Source: Gnetum montanum (lineage: Eukaryota; Streptophyta; Gnetopsida; Gnetales; Gnetaceae). From it: 64,000 nt of DNA. Each line of letters starts with the position of its first letter. Position 1 is the first letter of the stretch. Shown here in pieces: positions 1 through 10,596 of the stretch. The stretch covers positions 240,760-304,759 of the forward strand of contig MNCI01008118.1 of assembly GCA_015680685.1 (NCBI GenBank), written 5' to 3'. Under the pieces are notes generated by a model that was given only the letters and a program-made list of their open reading frames with translations, was not told the DNA's origin and searched no databases. Position numbers and translations under genes: made by a program.

Positions 1-86
1 CACAAAGGCCTGATGCAGATCAAGCTTTGATTCTTTTGTTAGTAAGCTAAGAATGATAGATATCTATTCACTAGCTTGAGGGGGCA
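1..86 (+). pseudogene. 3' end of a Ty1/copia pol (RNase H tail)
   Basis: The plus-strand frame reads FVSKLRMIDIYSLA followed by a stop. This is the usual C-terminal tail of plant Ty1/copia polyproteins (VSKLGMIDIYSPA-like), which ends just before the polypurine tract and 3' LTR. An in-frame stop lies a few codons upstream, so the copy is probably dead. Only the last 25 or so codons are in the window. The purine run around 78-84 directly before the LTR is the candidate polypurine tract. Confidence 0.7.
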
Positions 87-421
87 TGTTAGAAAGTTAG
101 AATAAAGTTGGATCAACTTACCAAAATTAGTTGATTCTCTAAATCAATTAGGGCCTAATTTTGTAGATCAACTTACCAAAATTAGTTAATTCTCTATATT
201 AATTATGGCTTGATTTTGTGGATCAACTTACTAAAATTAGTTGATTCTCATAATCAATTTTTATCATTAATATCTATCAGTTATTTTCCAGATTTCTTGT
301 TCCTTATTGAGCAAATTTCCTATTGTAATTATTTTCTATAAGTTATTGTAATTGTTGATTCAAGATGAATGAGAGAGTGCGAGAATTATTTTTCCAATCT
401 TTTTTCTTTCCTTCCTTTTCA
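87..421 (+). mobile_element. Ty1/copia 3' LTR
   Basis: The LTR begins TGTTAGAAAG directly after the purine-rich GAGGGGGCA and most plausibly ends at TTTTCA (421), about 335 bp. To its right, minus-strand integrase sequence of the gypsy element F1a begins at once, so this copia element was inserted into F1a. The 5' part and the second LTR lie left of the window, so the target duplication cannot be tested. The right end is placed by the CA terminus and the change in neighbouring sequence and is less certain than the left end. Confidence 0.65.
111..256 (+). repeat. Three tandem 55-bp units inside the copia LTR
   Basis: GATCAACTTA recurs at 111, 166 and 221, an exact 55-bp period. Each occurrence is followed by (C/T)CAAAATTAGTT or a close variant and an AT-rich spacer. 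The third unit is partial. Tandem units near the start of an LTR lie in U3, where enhancers are found. Enhancer function is inference. Confidence 0.85.
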
Positions 422-429
422 AGTTGTAA

Positions 430-1140
430 GGAGGAGATCTAAAAAATTGAGCATGGTTGTCCATTCATTGAGGTGTTACTTCCACTAGCTTGCATGGGTT
501 CATAGAAAGGTTTGACTTGTTGCATGTTGACTAGTTGTTTTTTATTTGGTTCCTCAGGTTTGTAAATTAACATGGCTCCAGAAAGAAAGGTTTTGAAAAT
601 GATGTAAGGCCCTTTTCACAATGTTTGGAACTTAGTTTGTTGAGGCACATGTGTGGGGTTCCAGTAGATAATCTTATCTCCCAGTTGAAATTTCACTTTC
701 TATATTCTAAGGTCATGGTACTTTTTGTTGAATGCCTTGTGCACTTCATTCCAAGATAGGGCCACTAATTAGTTTTCATCTAGCACATTAAGGTTGATTA
801 ATTGTTCTCTTTCTGCTAGACTCAAGTCAAGATCTAGGTCACATGCTATTGAAATTGTATGAAGCTTGGATTGAATAGGAAGTGCTGGAAGTTTCCTGTA
901 CATCGGCTCATAGGGAGAGTAGCCTATAGGGAGTTTCCATGTTGAGTAGTGGGCCTAGAGGGCATCGTTGAGTTTTGTGCTCTAGTCTCTCCTATATTTG
1001 CTAATAGTTCTCATTAGGATCTTCGTGATCTTCCTATTAGTAACTTCTACTTGACCATCTACTTGGGGGTGGTAGGGTGTTGTTAATTTATGTTCAACCC
1101 CTAAGCATTGCATAAGCTTGTGAAAATTAGCACTTGTAAA
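430..1140 (-). pseudogene. F1a integrase, C-terminal half only
   Basis: The minus strand reads YHPQVDGQVEVTNR at about 1075-1034. This is the conserved block around the catalytic glutamate of Ty3/gypsy integrases. The C-terminal region follows (GYSPYEPMYRKLP, then KVKFQLGDKIIYWNPTH). Directly upstream the sequence jumps from the linker that follows RNase H (WYDGII at about 1170) to the sequence just before HPQ. The HHCC zinc finger and the first two catalytic aspartates are therefore missing. An internal deletion of several hundred bases near 1140-1160 explains this best. The remnant cannot be active. Confidence 0.75.
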
Positions 1141-1239
1141 ATGGGTTCTATTGTTATAAAATAAGTAATGATGCCATCATACCATTTTTGTTCTATGAGC
1201 ACTTGTTCATTTATTGCACTTGTAAAGAGGAGTTCATCA

Positions 1240-1900
1240 AGAAATTGGTCAAAGAGTGCACTCTCCTCCTCTTTGTTATCCCATCATAACCAAGACAAGT
1301 GATCAGCAACCACATTCTCAGTTCCCTTTCAATTTGCCATTATAAGATGAAATTCCTACAAGATCATGAACCACCCTATAATATAATGACTCACTGTTGG
1401 TCAATTGACGAGGAAGTGAATTGCACTATGGTCAGTGTGCAAAAACACTTTATATCCAAGCACATAGTGCCTAAACTTCTCTAGAGCATACACTACCATC
1501 ATTAATTCATTCTCCATTACAGTGTAATTCAATTGTGCACCCACAATGCTTCGACTTGCATAGTGATTGTAATATGGACGTTTCTCGTCATCCAGCTATG
1601 TAAGCACAGCTTTGAAGGCATAATTTGATGCATCTATCATGATATGAAATGGTCTAGACCAATCAAGTACTCGTAGAATTGGAGTCTCTATGAGCTTCTA
1701 CCTGAGGCTATGGAATGCTTTTTTGCATTCCTTGGTCCAAATAAATGGAGCATCTTTCTTTGTTAGCTCGACTAACGATTTTGTAATCTTAGAGAAATTC
1801 TCTATGAATTGCCGATAGTAGATAGTGTGTCTAATGAGTGATTAGACATCTTTAATGGTTTTTGGTTGGTGAGTTATTCCTTGGATGACCCTTATCTTTT
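1240..1900 (-). pseudogene. F1a RNase H domain remnant
   Basis: The minus strand reads VYALEKFRHYVLGYKVFLH followed by TDHSAIHFLV (about 1500-1400), then TENVVADHLSW near 1310. These are the conserved core and tail of the RNase H domain that follows RT in Ty3/gypsy pol. Several TAG/TAA codons interrupt the frame. The linker ALFDQFLDELLF leads toward the integrase. Confidence 0.75.
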
Positions 1901-2518
1901 TAGAGTCCACCTCAATCCCTATTTGAGAAATTCTGTGCCTCAGTACAATGCTTTCCTAGATCATCAGATGGTTCTTTTGCTAATTGATCCCAAGATTTGT
2001 CTCCACACACCTTTTAAGCACTTGCTCAAGGTGGTACAAGGCTTGCTCAAATGTAGTGCCATAGGTAAAGAATTCATCCATGAAGACTTCCACCTTGCAA
2101 CCAATTTGTTGCAAAAAAATGCTTAGGAGCAAGTGTTGGAAAGTTGCAAGAGCATTGCATAAACCAAAAGGCATCTTTCGATATGCAAAAGTCCCCCAAA
2201 GACTTATGAATGTTGTTCTGGCTTGATCATCAGGTGTAATCTAGATTTGGTTATAGGCACTATAACCATCCAGAAATTGTAATAGCAATGCCTAGATATA
2301 ATTTCTAATACTTGATTCAAAAATGGCAATGGAAAGTGATCTTTTAATGTTGCCATATTCAACAATTGGAAGTTGATGTAGACTTGCCACTTGCCACCTT
2401 TCTTTGGCACAATCACAAATGGACTAACCCACTCATGATCTGTAATGGGATAGATAAACCCTACCTTGAGGAGTTGTTTGATTTCCTCTTTGACAATATT
2501 CTTCAATTTTTGGTTCAA
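1901..2518 (-). pseudogene. F1a reverse transcriptase remnant
   Basis: The N-terminal part (2518-2204) reads KNIVKEEIKQLLKVGFIYP, then SPFVIVPKKGGKW and ATLKDHFPLPF, the fingers region of gypsy RT. The palm continues at 2174-1980 with MPFGLCNALATFQ and the catalytic box VFMDEF, where the consensus is FMDDF, so the second catalytic Asp is replaced by Glu. A frameshift and stops separate the two parts. The closest match in the window is F1b (48969-49508), which shares most motifs and shows the same Athila-type signature. Confidence 0.88.
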
Positions 2519-3700
2519 CCATCATTGTGGATACCTCTTTGGCTTCATGGCCAAATAAATGTAGATACAATGCTGGCATATCCTAGGATTAATCCCTATG
2601 AGCTCAAGATATGACCAAGCAAAGGTTGATGGGCATTTTTTGACCACATTCAACAACATTTGTTTCTATTTAGGAGCAAGATTAGCATTAATTATTACCG
2701 GCTTGCCATTTGTCAAAAATGCAGACTTCAAGACAATAGGTAGAGTTTTCAACTCTAAGGGCTTTTGTTTAAAATTTTTGAGAATTTGCAACTCTTCCTA
2801 ATAGGTATCATCATTTGCATTATTAGAGAGTTGGTAATGAACTTGCTCTAGTTTGTCCATGTTTTCAATATCGGTACATGTTAGACTCTCAATAGGTTCC
2901 ATGTAAAGTGTACTACTTCTAAGTTTAGCTATCAGCAACTTGGTGTCCTCCTATTTTGTGGCTGCTACGTTGAGGCACCTTTGGATTTCAAATTCATCTA
3001 CACACTATTTGCATGCTTTGATGGATGTGCTCTTGATAGAATAGAGTTTCTGCACACAGTTGCACCTAGTATTGTTGTATGCAATGCATGGAACTCTCTT
3101 CTTCTTGGTCGTTCCAAATTCATTCTCCTTGTAAATTTCCAAGGAGAGATCTCTGATGCAGATTCATGCATCAATAATGCTCAATCATGCCCTTCCCATA
3201 ATAATTAGGAAGTCTCCTTTATAGTTGTCAACCTTGATCACTAGAAAATCGACAGGATAAGATGTCCAAGGAGAGATCTCTGATGTAGATTTGCACATAA
3301 ATAATGCTTAATCATGCCCTTCCCAATAATTTGGAAGTCTCCCTTATATTTGTCAACTTTGATCACTAGAAAATCAATGTGATAAGATGACCCACAAATA
3401 GTGATCATGATGTCCTCCACAAGTCCCAACAAAATAGTGATTGATTAGTTTTCCAATTCTAGATGGATATTCTTCTTGGAAGGTCGCAGGTTCCATGCTT
3501 TGTACATGTCATGGAAAATTAGATTGACACTAGAACTTGAATCAAGAAGAGCCTTGCATGGCTCATGTCTAGTGATTTGTAAGTAAATGAGAGGACTTCC
3601 AAGGTCAAATCTTTGCTTAGAAAGGTTGCTAGCCTCGATCCAATCAAATACAGTGTGGGTTAACATGACAATGCAAATCTTAGGAGGCATTTGGTTTGAA
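2519..3700 (-). pseudogene. F1a protease and pre-RT linker
   Basis: At 3690-3445 the minus strand reads CKALLDSSSSVNLIF. This corresponds to the retropepsin active site (D-S/L-G-A/S) in a plant gypsy protease; the catalytic Asp is kept but the following Gly is now Ser. Downstream, GLVEDIMITICG and FLVIKV (3432-3241) match the homologous protease in F1b at 48230-48300. The stretch 3230-2600 is the linker before RT and has several breaks. A near-duplicate of about 100 bp (3130-3240 versus 3260-3370) adds a second copy of the segment ending the protease domain. Confidence 0.75.
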
Positions 3701-3789
3701 GGGATATTGAAAGGATTTGATATAGAGGATGATGGAGAGACAAGGCAACTAGTTGCATTAGTCTGTAAGGAATTTAGAGGATTGTTGGA

Positions 3790-5535
3790 TTAGAAGAATG
3801 ATCATTTTTGGGATCTAGATTCCAAACCATTCAGCTAGGAAGCCAATTATAAGTTGATAACCCTAGTAGCGTTACGTTGTTATGGTTCTAGTGGAATTTT
3901 TCCTTGCATAGATGGAACAAGAGGTAATTGGATTGAGGGTGGAGGAGCATGTGCTAAAGGATGAGAATGATGATATGGATATGGGGTTTCCCCTCTAGTT
4001 GATAGAAATAAGTTTTGTGATACTCTAAAGGATAGTAGTGATGCTGAAAAGAAACGTGACTAGAAGAGTTATGTGGAGACATTGGTTGCTAAACATAATA
4101 CCCATATGAATCTAGCTACCTTTAAGGGTACTGTTGCCTTTGTGGTGGCATCCCCCATGACCGTGGGTGTTGCCATTGTTGGTACTACTCATATGGTTGT
4201 GGTGGAGCTTCACTTAAATAATAAGCTTATTGTTGTTGGTGGAACTGCCTTGGATTGCCTTGAGGATAAGGTAATCTTTTGGGTGCTTACTTTCTTTCCA
4301 GTCTAGGATTCAGTGTGTACATCCTAGACTCTTGCAAGTGTGATACAATAGGATTATATTCTTTAAGATGCTTGTATTGGTAGATGTCACACCCACCATT
4401 ATCATCTGATTTTGTTTCCATAACTTCTTCTACTGTATTAGCTTTGCCCTTACCTCTTTGGTAGGCATATTTAGCTTCTTTCTACCTCCTACGGTTATGG
4501 TCACTACTTTTCTCTCTCGATTCTTCTACAATTTTTAGAGAAGTTTGGAATTTTTCAATAAAGAGTACCATAATTTATCAACCTTAGCTAATATATTGAA
4601 AATATATTTTTGGATTGGCAAGGTTTTTCGTTGTACCACCTCATCAAGTGGTGACTCCTTCTCATTGTCGCAAAATTGAACCTCCCTTTTTCTAATGTAA
4701 GGATCCTTGTTATATTCCTTAGCACTTTCTTGTTTCCTTAGTTCTCCTTCTTATTTTACTACTTGCTCTATTAGCCTTTGGATCTCATGGGCTCTAAGTT
4801 CTGATAGCCTTCCTTGGGCATAAACCCCAAGAGTTCTTCTCGTTTCTGATTTGAGTTCATCTATGATGTGGCAACATTGTTCTTGCTGAGAAGAGCCATG
4901 GCTAGGGCATCGGTGTTTGAGAGAATAGTATCTACCCATGGTGACATCCAAGGGTTCATGGCTTCTTTGCTTTCATCCTTGGACCTACCTTCTTAGATTA
5001 GACACTTAGGAGTATGTCTAGTATTTATCATTGAACAACTTTAGCATTGTACTCCACTTGTGGATGAATTCTAGCTACAAGGACTGATACCAAATTTTGG
5101 ATTTCTTGATGAGTATTTTGGAAATAATTTTAATTTTTGCCAATCATTTACAATATTTTATAAGGCACAGGCATCATGAAAAGCTTGAAGATGTGTTTGT
5201 AGATTAGAGTTATATCCCCCCTCAAATTTAGGGATATTATTCATGTTAAGTCGCTCGATCTGACTATATTTCACATGCCTAGTTGAAATTTTTACTACCT
5301 CTACAATGTTTGGCATGCTTCGAGTTACAAGCAAAGGCTTATCATCATCATTATTTCAATGATGCCTATGATGTCCTCTACTACTCCTTTGTTCATGGAT
5401 TTCTCTGCAATTATTAGTGTTGTCCCTCCCTCTATTTACCTTCATCATGATTATCCTTTCTATGGTTTTTGTCAAAACTAGAAGAGGAAGAAGAAGATGT
5501 AAATGAAGAGGATGAAGAAGGAGGAGGAATACCAC
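3790..5535 (-). pseudogene. F1a gag, C-terminal two thirds
   Basis: Minus-strand pieces include NNIPKFEGGYN near 5230 and YYSLKHRCPSHGS (4951 onward), parallel to the gags of E3a (FPKFLGGYD, YYALLNNFPGHGF) and F1b. The part between 4500 and 3790 is a Gln/Pro/Tyr-rich tail. Gag forms the particle that packages the element's RNA. The frame is broken many times. At 5535 the coding sequence is cut by the insertion of E3a and resumes at 11471. Confidence 0.7.
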
Positions 5536-6423
5536 TGATGAGTGGCGAGGTACCCCTACACTCAACCATACGAATACGAGCGTTCACGCACGATCTGGTC
5601 GAACTTCGCAGACGAACTAGTTGTGGTATCTAGATAGTTACTCATTGATCGTAGTTTGTTGTCTTCCCACCTAGACTAGTATTTGCTTTGTCACGTATGG
5701 TTTAGTCTAGACTGAGGTGTATGATATGATTTCTACCACTAGGCTACTCCTAGAGACAATGGAAAGTAACTTTGATTAAGCTAAGAGAGAATGGGAGAAG
5801 AGAATCTAAGCTAGCCTAAGTGCGATGAGCATCCATCCTTAATTATCTGTACACATATTGGACCTCATGTACTACTACTGGGATTACCAAGTGCATGTCC
5901 TAGGTACGCTACTGGGATACCAAGTAGTCACACTTAAATTCTTGTGATTAAGTCGTACTCATTTTGTGTTTAATAACATGGATAGGCAATGAGGGTAGAG
6001 AAATATTAATTAAGAAAGCAATAAATAGCAATAACAATAAGCAATTAAAACTAAGTGAATGTTGCAATGATGAAGTAATCTTGATCTTTATTGTCGATCA
6101 TGTGCATGTCCAAGTATGTCACACTCAAATACAGGTTCCATACAATTAAAATCATCACACTACAATCATGTAGTAGGGAAAAGGTTGATATGAACTAAGA
6201 ATGAACAAAAAGCCTCTACTTCTATATTTACTCTAACACTAACTTTTCCTATGTGCCCAAATGTGTATTTATAGGCTTACATAGGGATCACGATATCGCG
6301 TATCCAATATCATTAGCCAGGTTGTGATATCAAGGGTTCGATATCACCTGATATTAGGGGTCCAATAATAGGGTTTTGATAACAGGGGTTTGATATCAGC
6401 ACTTGGCAAACCATGATTCATCA
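5536..6423 (-). mobile_element. E3a 3' LTR
   Basis: This 888-bp LTR ends on the plus strand with GATTCATCA. On the minus strand the sequence before it is GTGGGGGTA, the polypurine tract. On the minus strand U3 begins at 6423, followed by the palindrome cluster (6292-6397) and a TATA box CCTATAAATACA near 6276-6265. The terminal TGATGA/TCATCA inverted repeat is shared by all E3 and F1 LTRs here. Confidence 0.9.
6292..6397 (-). promoter_or_regulatory. Cluster of GATATC palindromes in U3
   Basis: Four exact GATATC hexamers occur at 6292-6297, 6326-6331, 6340-6345 and 6392-6397, with near-copies (AATATC, GATATT, GATAAC) between them, within 106 bp just upstream of the LTR TATA box. The 5' LTR keeps the same four (11367, 11387, 11415, 11439). 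Position and repetition suggest binding sites for a dimeric regulator; this is inference. Confidence 0.6.
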
Positions 6424-6436
6424 TACCCCCACGACT
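6424..6436 (-). promoter_or_regulatory. E3a polypurine tract
   Basis: On the minus strand GTGGGGGTA lies immediately before the 3' LTR. It is the priming site for plus-strand DNA synthesis in LTR retrotransposons and fixes the element's orientation. E3c (62221 onward) keeps it exactly; E3d (22415 onward) has a shortened G run. Confidence 0.8.
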
Positions 6437-6699
6437 GAATAACAACTCGTCCTCGAGTAAAAGAAAGTGAGGAACAAGTTCAATTGATTACACAGTGGGT
6501 AGGAATGTGATTATTGAATAACTAGAAATTTATTCATGCCATAGTGAAGAGTTGAGCACAACAAAATTGGGACACAGACATAGAATTACAAAATTTATTG
6601 AAACTCATGTGGTTCCTGGTGGCGGTGGCTCCTCCATGGGTGGCTTTCCTTTGTCCTACGCTCCAAGCTTCTGAGATTGATACCGTTGAAGAAGCACCT

Positions 6700-7042
6700 A
6701 ATGTTTCTCATCTTCTACTCGAGGATCATGAGCTGTCCTTGCTGATGTTCCAATGTTTGATGGAGTTGACACTTCCTATGGACATGGTAGCTATGGGAAC
6801 ACTTGGTTGGCCTTGACATGCCATGCCGCAAATAGTCGTCGATCCTCTTCATAGGCTCGAGCCTTGACCTCTTGACCTTTTGCTTGGCCAGATTGTGTAG
6901 TGACAAGAGTTCACTAATGGATGCTGAATGATTGTGCCTCCTACTTTACATGTTCTACATGAGGTCCTTGGTCTCTGCCTTCCCTTGGGCATTCAGTTGC
7001 ACCTTGAGAAGGTCCTCCTTGTTGTCCTCTTTTAGGGGCCAT
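6700..7042 (-). pseudogene. E3a accessory ORF, internally deleted
   Basis: The start codon at 7042 gives MAPKRGQQGGPSQGATE, and a His/Cys-containing C-terminal block follows (RHGMSRPTKCSHSYHVH, then QTLEHQ, near 6820-6710). In E3d the same N- and C-terminal blocks are separated by about 2.3 kb of coiled-coil coding sequence (22850-25200) that is absent here. A stop interrupts the N-terminal part. It lies in the sense orientation between gag and the 3' LTR. The function is unknown. Confidence 0.5.
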
Positions 7043-8419
7043 CTATAATCACACAAAGATCAATTGTTAGTAAGGTTATTGAAAGAAGTTCAATTATTTC
7101 ATACCTTACTCATCACCTTTAATAAATGTTTAATTCTTTGCTTAGTGTGATTTTAGAGTTAGAAGTTTTTTTCAAGGAAGTTGCCCTAAAAGTCTAATGT
7201 CAGACCTGATTTGTTTAGGTGACACATAAAAGGACATGTAATGGTTTTGAGGAATTTTTTATAAAATGATGACAAAGGAAAGAATAGATTTGGCAATGAA
7301 GTACTCGGAGGGTATAAAATGATGTGGTGATGTGCAAAGAGTGCAAATTATAAAGTTACGCAATTGGGTCCTCCCCAAAGTAGGTTCCTACCTATCATGC
7401 CCTTGCGTAACCACACTGGAAAATGTTCATAGGTACTAAAAGGGTTAAATGTAATCCACACCATTTCCACAAAACACACACATGTAGATACTACCGTGAT
7501 GAGGTAGGAATTCTATGCTACACAAGACATAAGTAAAAAATACATGAACAATGAGATGAGGCGAATTGTAGAAGGGATTGTAGAGATTGGGACATGAGGT
7601 AACTAATCCAGGGCATAATGAATCCTGAGTGTAGGGCATGATTAATGCGTCATTAGCCCATTGCTCTAAAATCAAGAGCAAGTCCATTCCTCTGATTAGT
7701 GACATTGCATTGTTTCATCCCATGATGGACAACCATAACCATGACAACAAGGCATAGGATCACTTGGCATTTCGTTCAAGGGAGGAGTGATTTGGAATTT
7801 CTTTGCAGCATGTTGTCTTGATCTTTTCTCTTTTTTTTTCTTTGTGTGGCCACTTTGGCACACTCTTCTTCTCTCTCTCTCTTTTTGATGTGTAATCCAG
7901 AGAAGCCACCTACCTTTAGGCATGGGTGCATGTCTTTCCCTAGAATAGCATTGGGTTTCTTTATTGAGTGCCTTTATTACTCTTACTCCTATTTTTCATT
8001 AAATCTACAAGGATCTTAGCACAACCAGGCTACATGATAACTTTGATAGATGTCACCAAAGAGAATCCACAAGTCCCCTTAATGTCACACCCTAGTCATT
8101 CCCCTTTAGCCCATCATTTTTCGCTCTGGGCATAATGAGCACAAAATTACTTTTAAGTTTTCATGATGAAAAGAATATCATCGTTTCTAGAGTAGAACCT
8201 CTTATTAATAGAATGGGTGGGTGGATGGTGTGGGCTTGCTATCCAAATAATTAGTCACCTAAGACTTGATAGCATAGAACAACACCTCAACCAATGAGTC
8301 ACGTGATTGTTTTATTCATAAACAGATGAAACAATATATAAAAAGATAAAACAACAATTTGAAAGATGAAAACTTGAAAAACAAAAAATTGTCAAATTAA
8401 AGAAAAGGAAAAAATTTTA
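7043..8419. other. E3a non-coding internal region
   Basis: No coding sequence is supported in this stretch. It is collinear with 62830-63916 of E3c, including the poly-pyrimidine run at 7820-7880, so it is a genuine part of the element. Conservation in two copies without an ORF suggests untranslated RNA, possibly packaging signals; that is inference. Confidence 0.6.
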
Positions 8420-10466
8420 TTAATTCTGCTCATTAGAATAGGGGGTATCCCCCATGACTAAACCTTTGAGCATGGATAGAATTAATAAATGGAAAATTTG
8501 GATCCAAGCATTTTGGGAACATTGGAGTCTAGTCATATCCAAACCACTAGGTGTCCTTTGATGTGGTGGTTGGAATATATCCAAATTAAGGTTCACATAC
8601 TTGATTAAAGTTGGCATAGTGGGGCAAGTTAGAAGATGTGTTAATTGATAAGGAGTTGACCCACTATGGCACCCGTGACCGTAAGATGGTATGTAAGGAT
8701 CGATATGTCTCCCTACATGGCTATATTTATTAGGTTGCCTAGCAGTTGGAGTATTGAGTGATGGCCCTGTTAAGATAACACGAGGCATTGTATTTGAGAA
8801 GAAAGATACACCACAAAGTTGAACTTGTGTTGGGTTGGAGGATGCAATGGTCTCGAAACTATGCTATCCCTTTCTGTGGTCATGTCTAAAGAAGAGATGC
8901 CTTCGATGTTGTAGAGGGTTCCCACTACCGTTGATAGTAGCAACACAAGTAACATTTGTGGGTTGATGTTGTGGTGCAAACCCTTTAGGTACAATTGGTG
9001 GCAATGTAGAAGGAGGTGAAGGATAAGAATATTGAGGATGAGGAGAAGTGTAAGGCACATGAGGTAGTGATCGTGTTGGGTAGGATATGGGTTGATAGTA
9101 TTTAAGAGAATGATAACAATGTGATGAGATAGAGGATGTTGACTTAGTTGGGGAAATAGGATGCTAAACTTGATAAATGCTCAGGCTCGGATGATATGAA
9201 GGGTGTGACCAGTTTGAGGGTGGCCTCCTCCACGACTGGGATCTTTGCCACTATGATTACACACAATATTTTTGTACGAACTTTGGATGTAATATTCTTT
9301 CCCAATGCTCATGTAAATGTGACAAGATTGGACATTGACCTTTGGGGTGATCATACATGCAAATGTTACATTGATACATATGATTAGCAGTTGAGTTCTT
9401 ATTCTCTTCAACCCTTCTTTCCGATTGTCTAAGGGTGTTCTGTCTTGCTTCTTGGTTTGTCATGGTTCTAGATCTAATAGTGTTGGCATATTCTCCACAT
9501 TTTTCACATACCCATTCTGTCATCTTATTGATCTTTGCCTTAATTTCATCTAGTGATTTTTGTACTAGCAAAGATGGTTTCACCTCCTTGAGATGAGTTG
9601 ATTTCTCCTCTTCATGATTATGGACCTTTGTTAGATTAAGATTTTTGTCCCGTTGAGATTTTTCAACGTTCTCCCATTTAGCCATTTCTCCTTCTTCTTT
9701 TGCTACCCACTTGATAAGCTCTTGAAATTGATGGGTTTGTAGCTCGTATAGTTGACTTAGGACATACATCCCTAGGGTTTCCATTGTTTCATTACGGAGC
9801 CCATCCATGATATGGTACATTAGCCTCTCCTCAGAGAATCCATGGCCTGGGAAATTGTTTAACAATGCATAATATCTTTCTAAGGCCATGTCCAATGGTT
9901 CATGTTATGCATGTTTCCACTCTTGGATTTGTTTCCTCAAGACTGACACTCTTGCATAGTTTTGATATCTTTCGTTGAAGAGTTCTACCATTGTCGGCCA
10001 ATGTCAAATTGATTTTGGTCGTAAGGACCTATACCATACTTTTGCTTGGCCAACGAGTGTTGTAGGAAAGAGCTTAAGTTTTTGCCACCCATTATCAATA
10101 TTGTTCCATACACAGGCATCATGGAAGGCTTGTAAATGATGTTGTGGATCTAAATCATAGCCTCCTAAAAATTTGGGAAAGTTGTTTAAATCAAGCCTGG
10201 GTAGACGACCTTCCTTACAATGCCTACGGGATATTCGAATAGCCTTTTGTATATGCATTAGGTTCTTAGTGGCCAACAGGGGTTCATTGTCACTAGGTAG
10301 GTTATGAATTTATGAGTTGGGATGATGTTTTCTTCGTTTACGTACATAGGAGACCCCTGCATCAGATTGAGTACTCCAAACTTCATCTTCATCATGGTAT
10401 AATTCATTGGTTCTCCAATGAATTACCTTGTTGTTGCATTATCGTAGTCTTGTGAGAGAGACATTG
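8420..10466 (-). pseudogene. E3a gag with zinc knuckle
   Basis: The N-terminal region (from about 10466) is followed by LPRLDLNNFPKFLGGYD and AKVWYRSL (10276-10004), the capsid-like core of plant gypsy gag. The 9895-9257 part reads YYALLNNFPGHGFSEERLM. It also has a lysine/glutamate-rich stretch and ends with CNICMYDHPKGQC, a zinc knuckle of form C-x2-C-x3-H-x4-C (usual form C-x2-C-x4-H-x4-C). A Pro/Ser/Tyr-rich tail follows to about 8420. At least two frameshifts separate the parts. The zinc knuckle binds genomic RNA during packaging. This is the best preserved gag of the E3/F1 family in the window. Confidence 0.8.
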
Positions 10467-10576
10467 TTGTGAATTTATGTGTGATTTATTTGCAATTACT
10501 TCTTTCTAAAAGATATATCGTTAATACTTTGTTACAACAATCTTGTATGATATAACTAATCTAAATAACTAGCACC

Positions 10577-10596
10577 GTCCTCGAGAACGACGCTAA
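10577..10596 (-). promoter_or_regulatory. E3a primer binding site (tRNA-Asp type)
   Basis: The minus strand directly after the 5' LTR reads TTAGCGTCGTTCTCGAGGAC. It is a mutated match to TGGCGCCGTTGCCGGGGA, the tRNA-Asp site used by Athila-type elements. Substitutions are mostly transitions. Confidence 0.65.

Noticed and set aside
6598-6816. Plus-strand frame also present at 62340-62603 (APPWVAFLCP / VPPWVPFLCP)
   Set aside because: It is conserved between two related elements, but it is antisense to the accessory ORF remnant, which E3d shows to be the real reading frame. In E3d the plus-strand version is broken.
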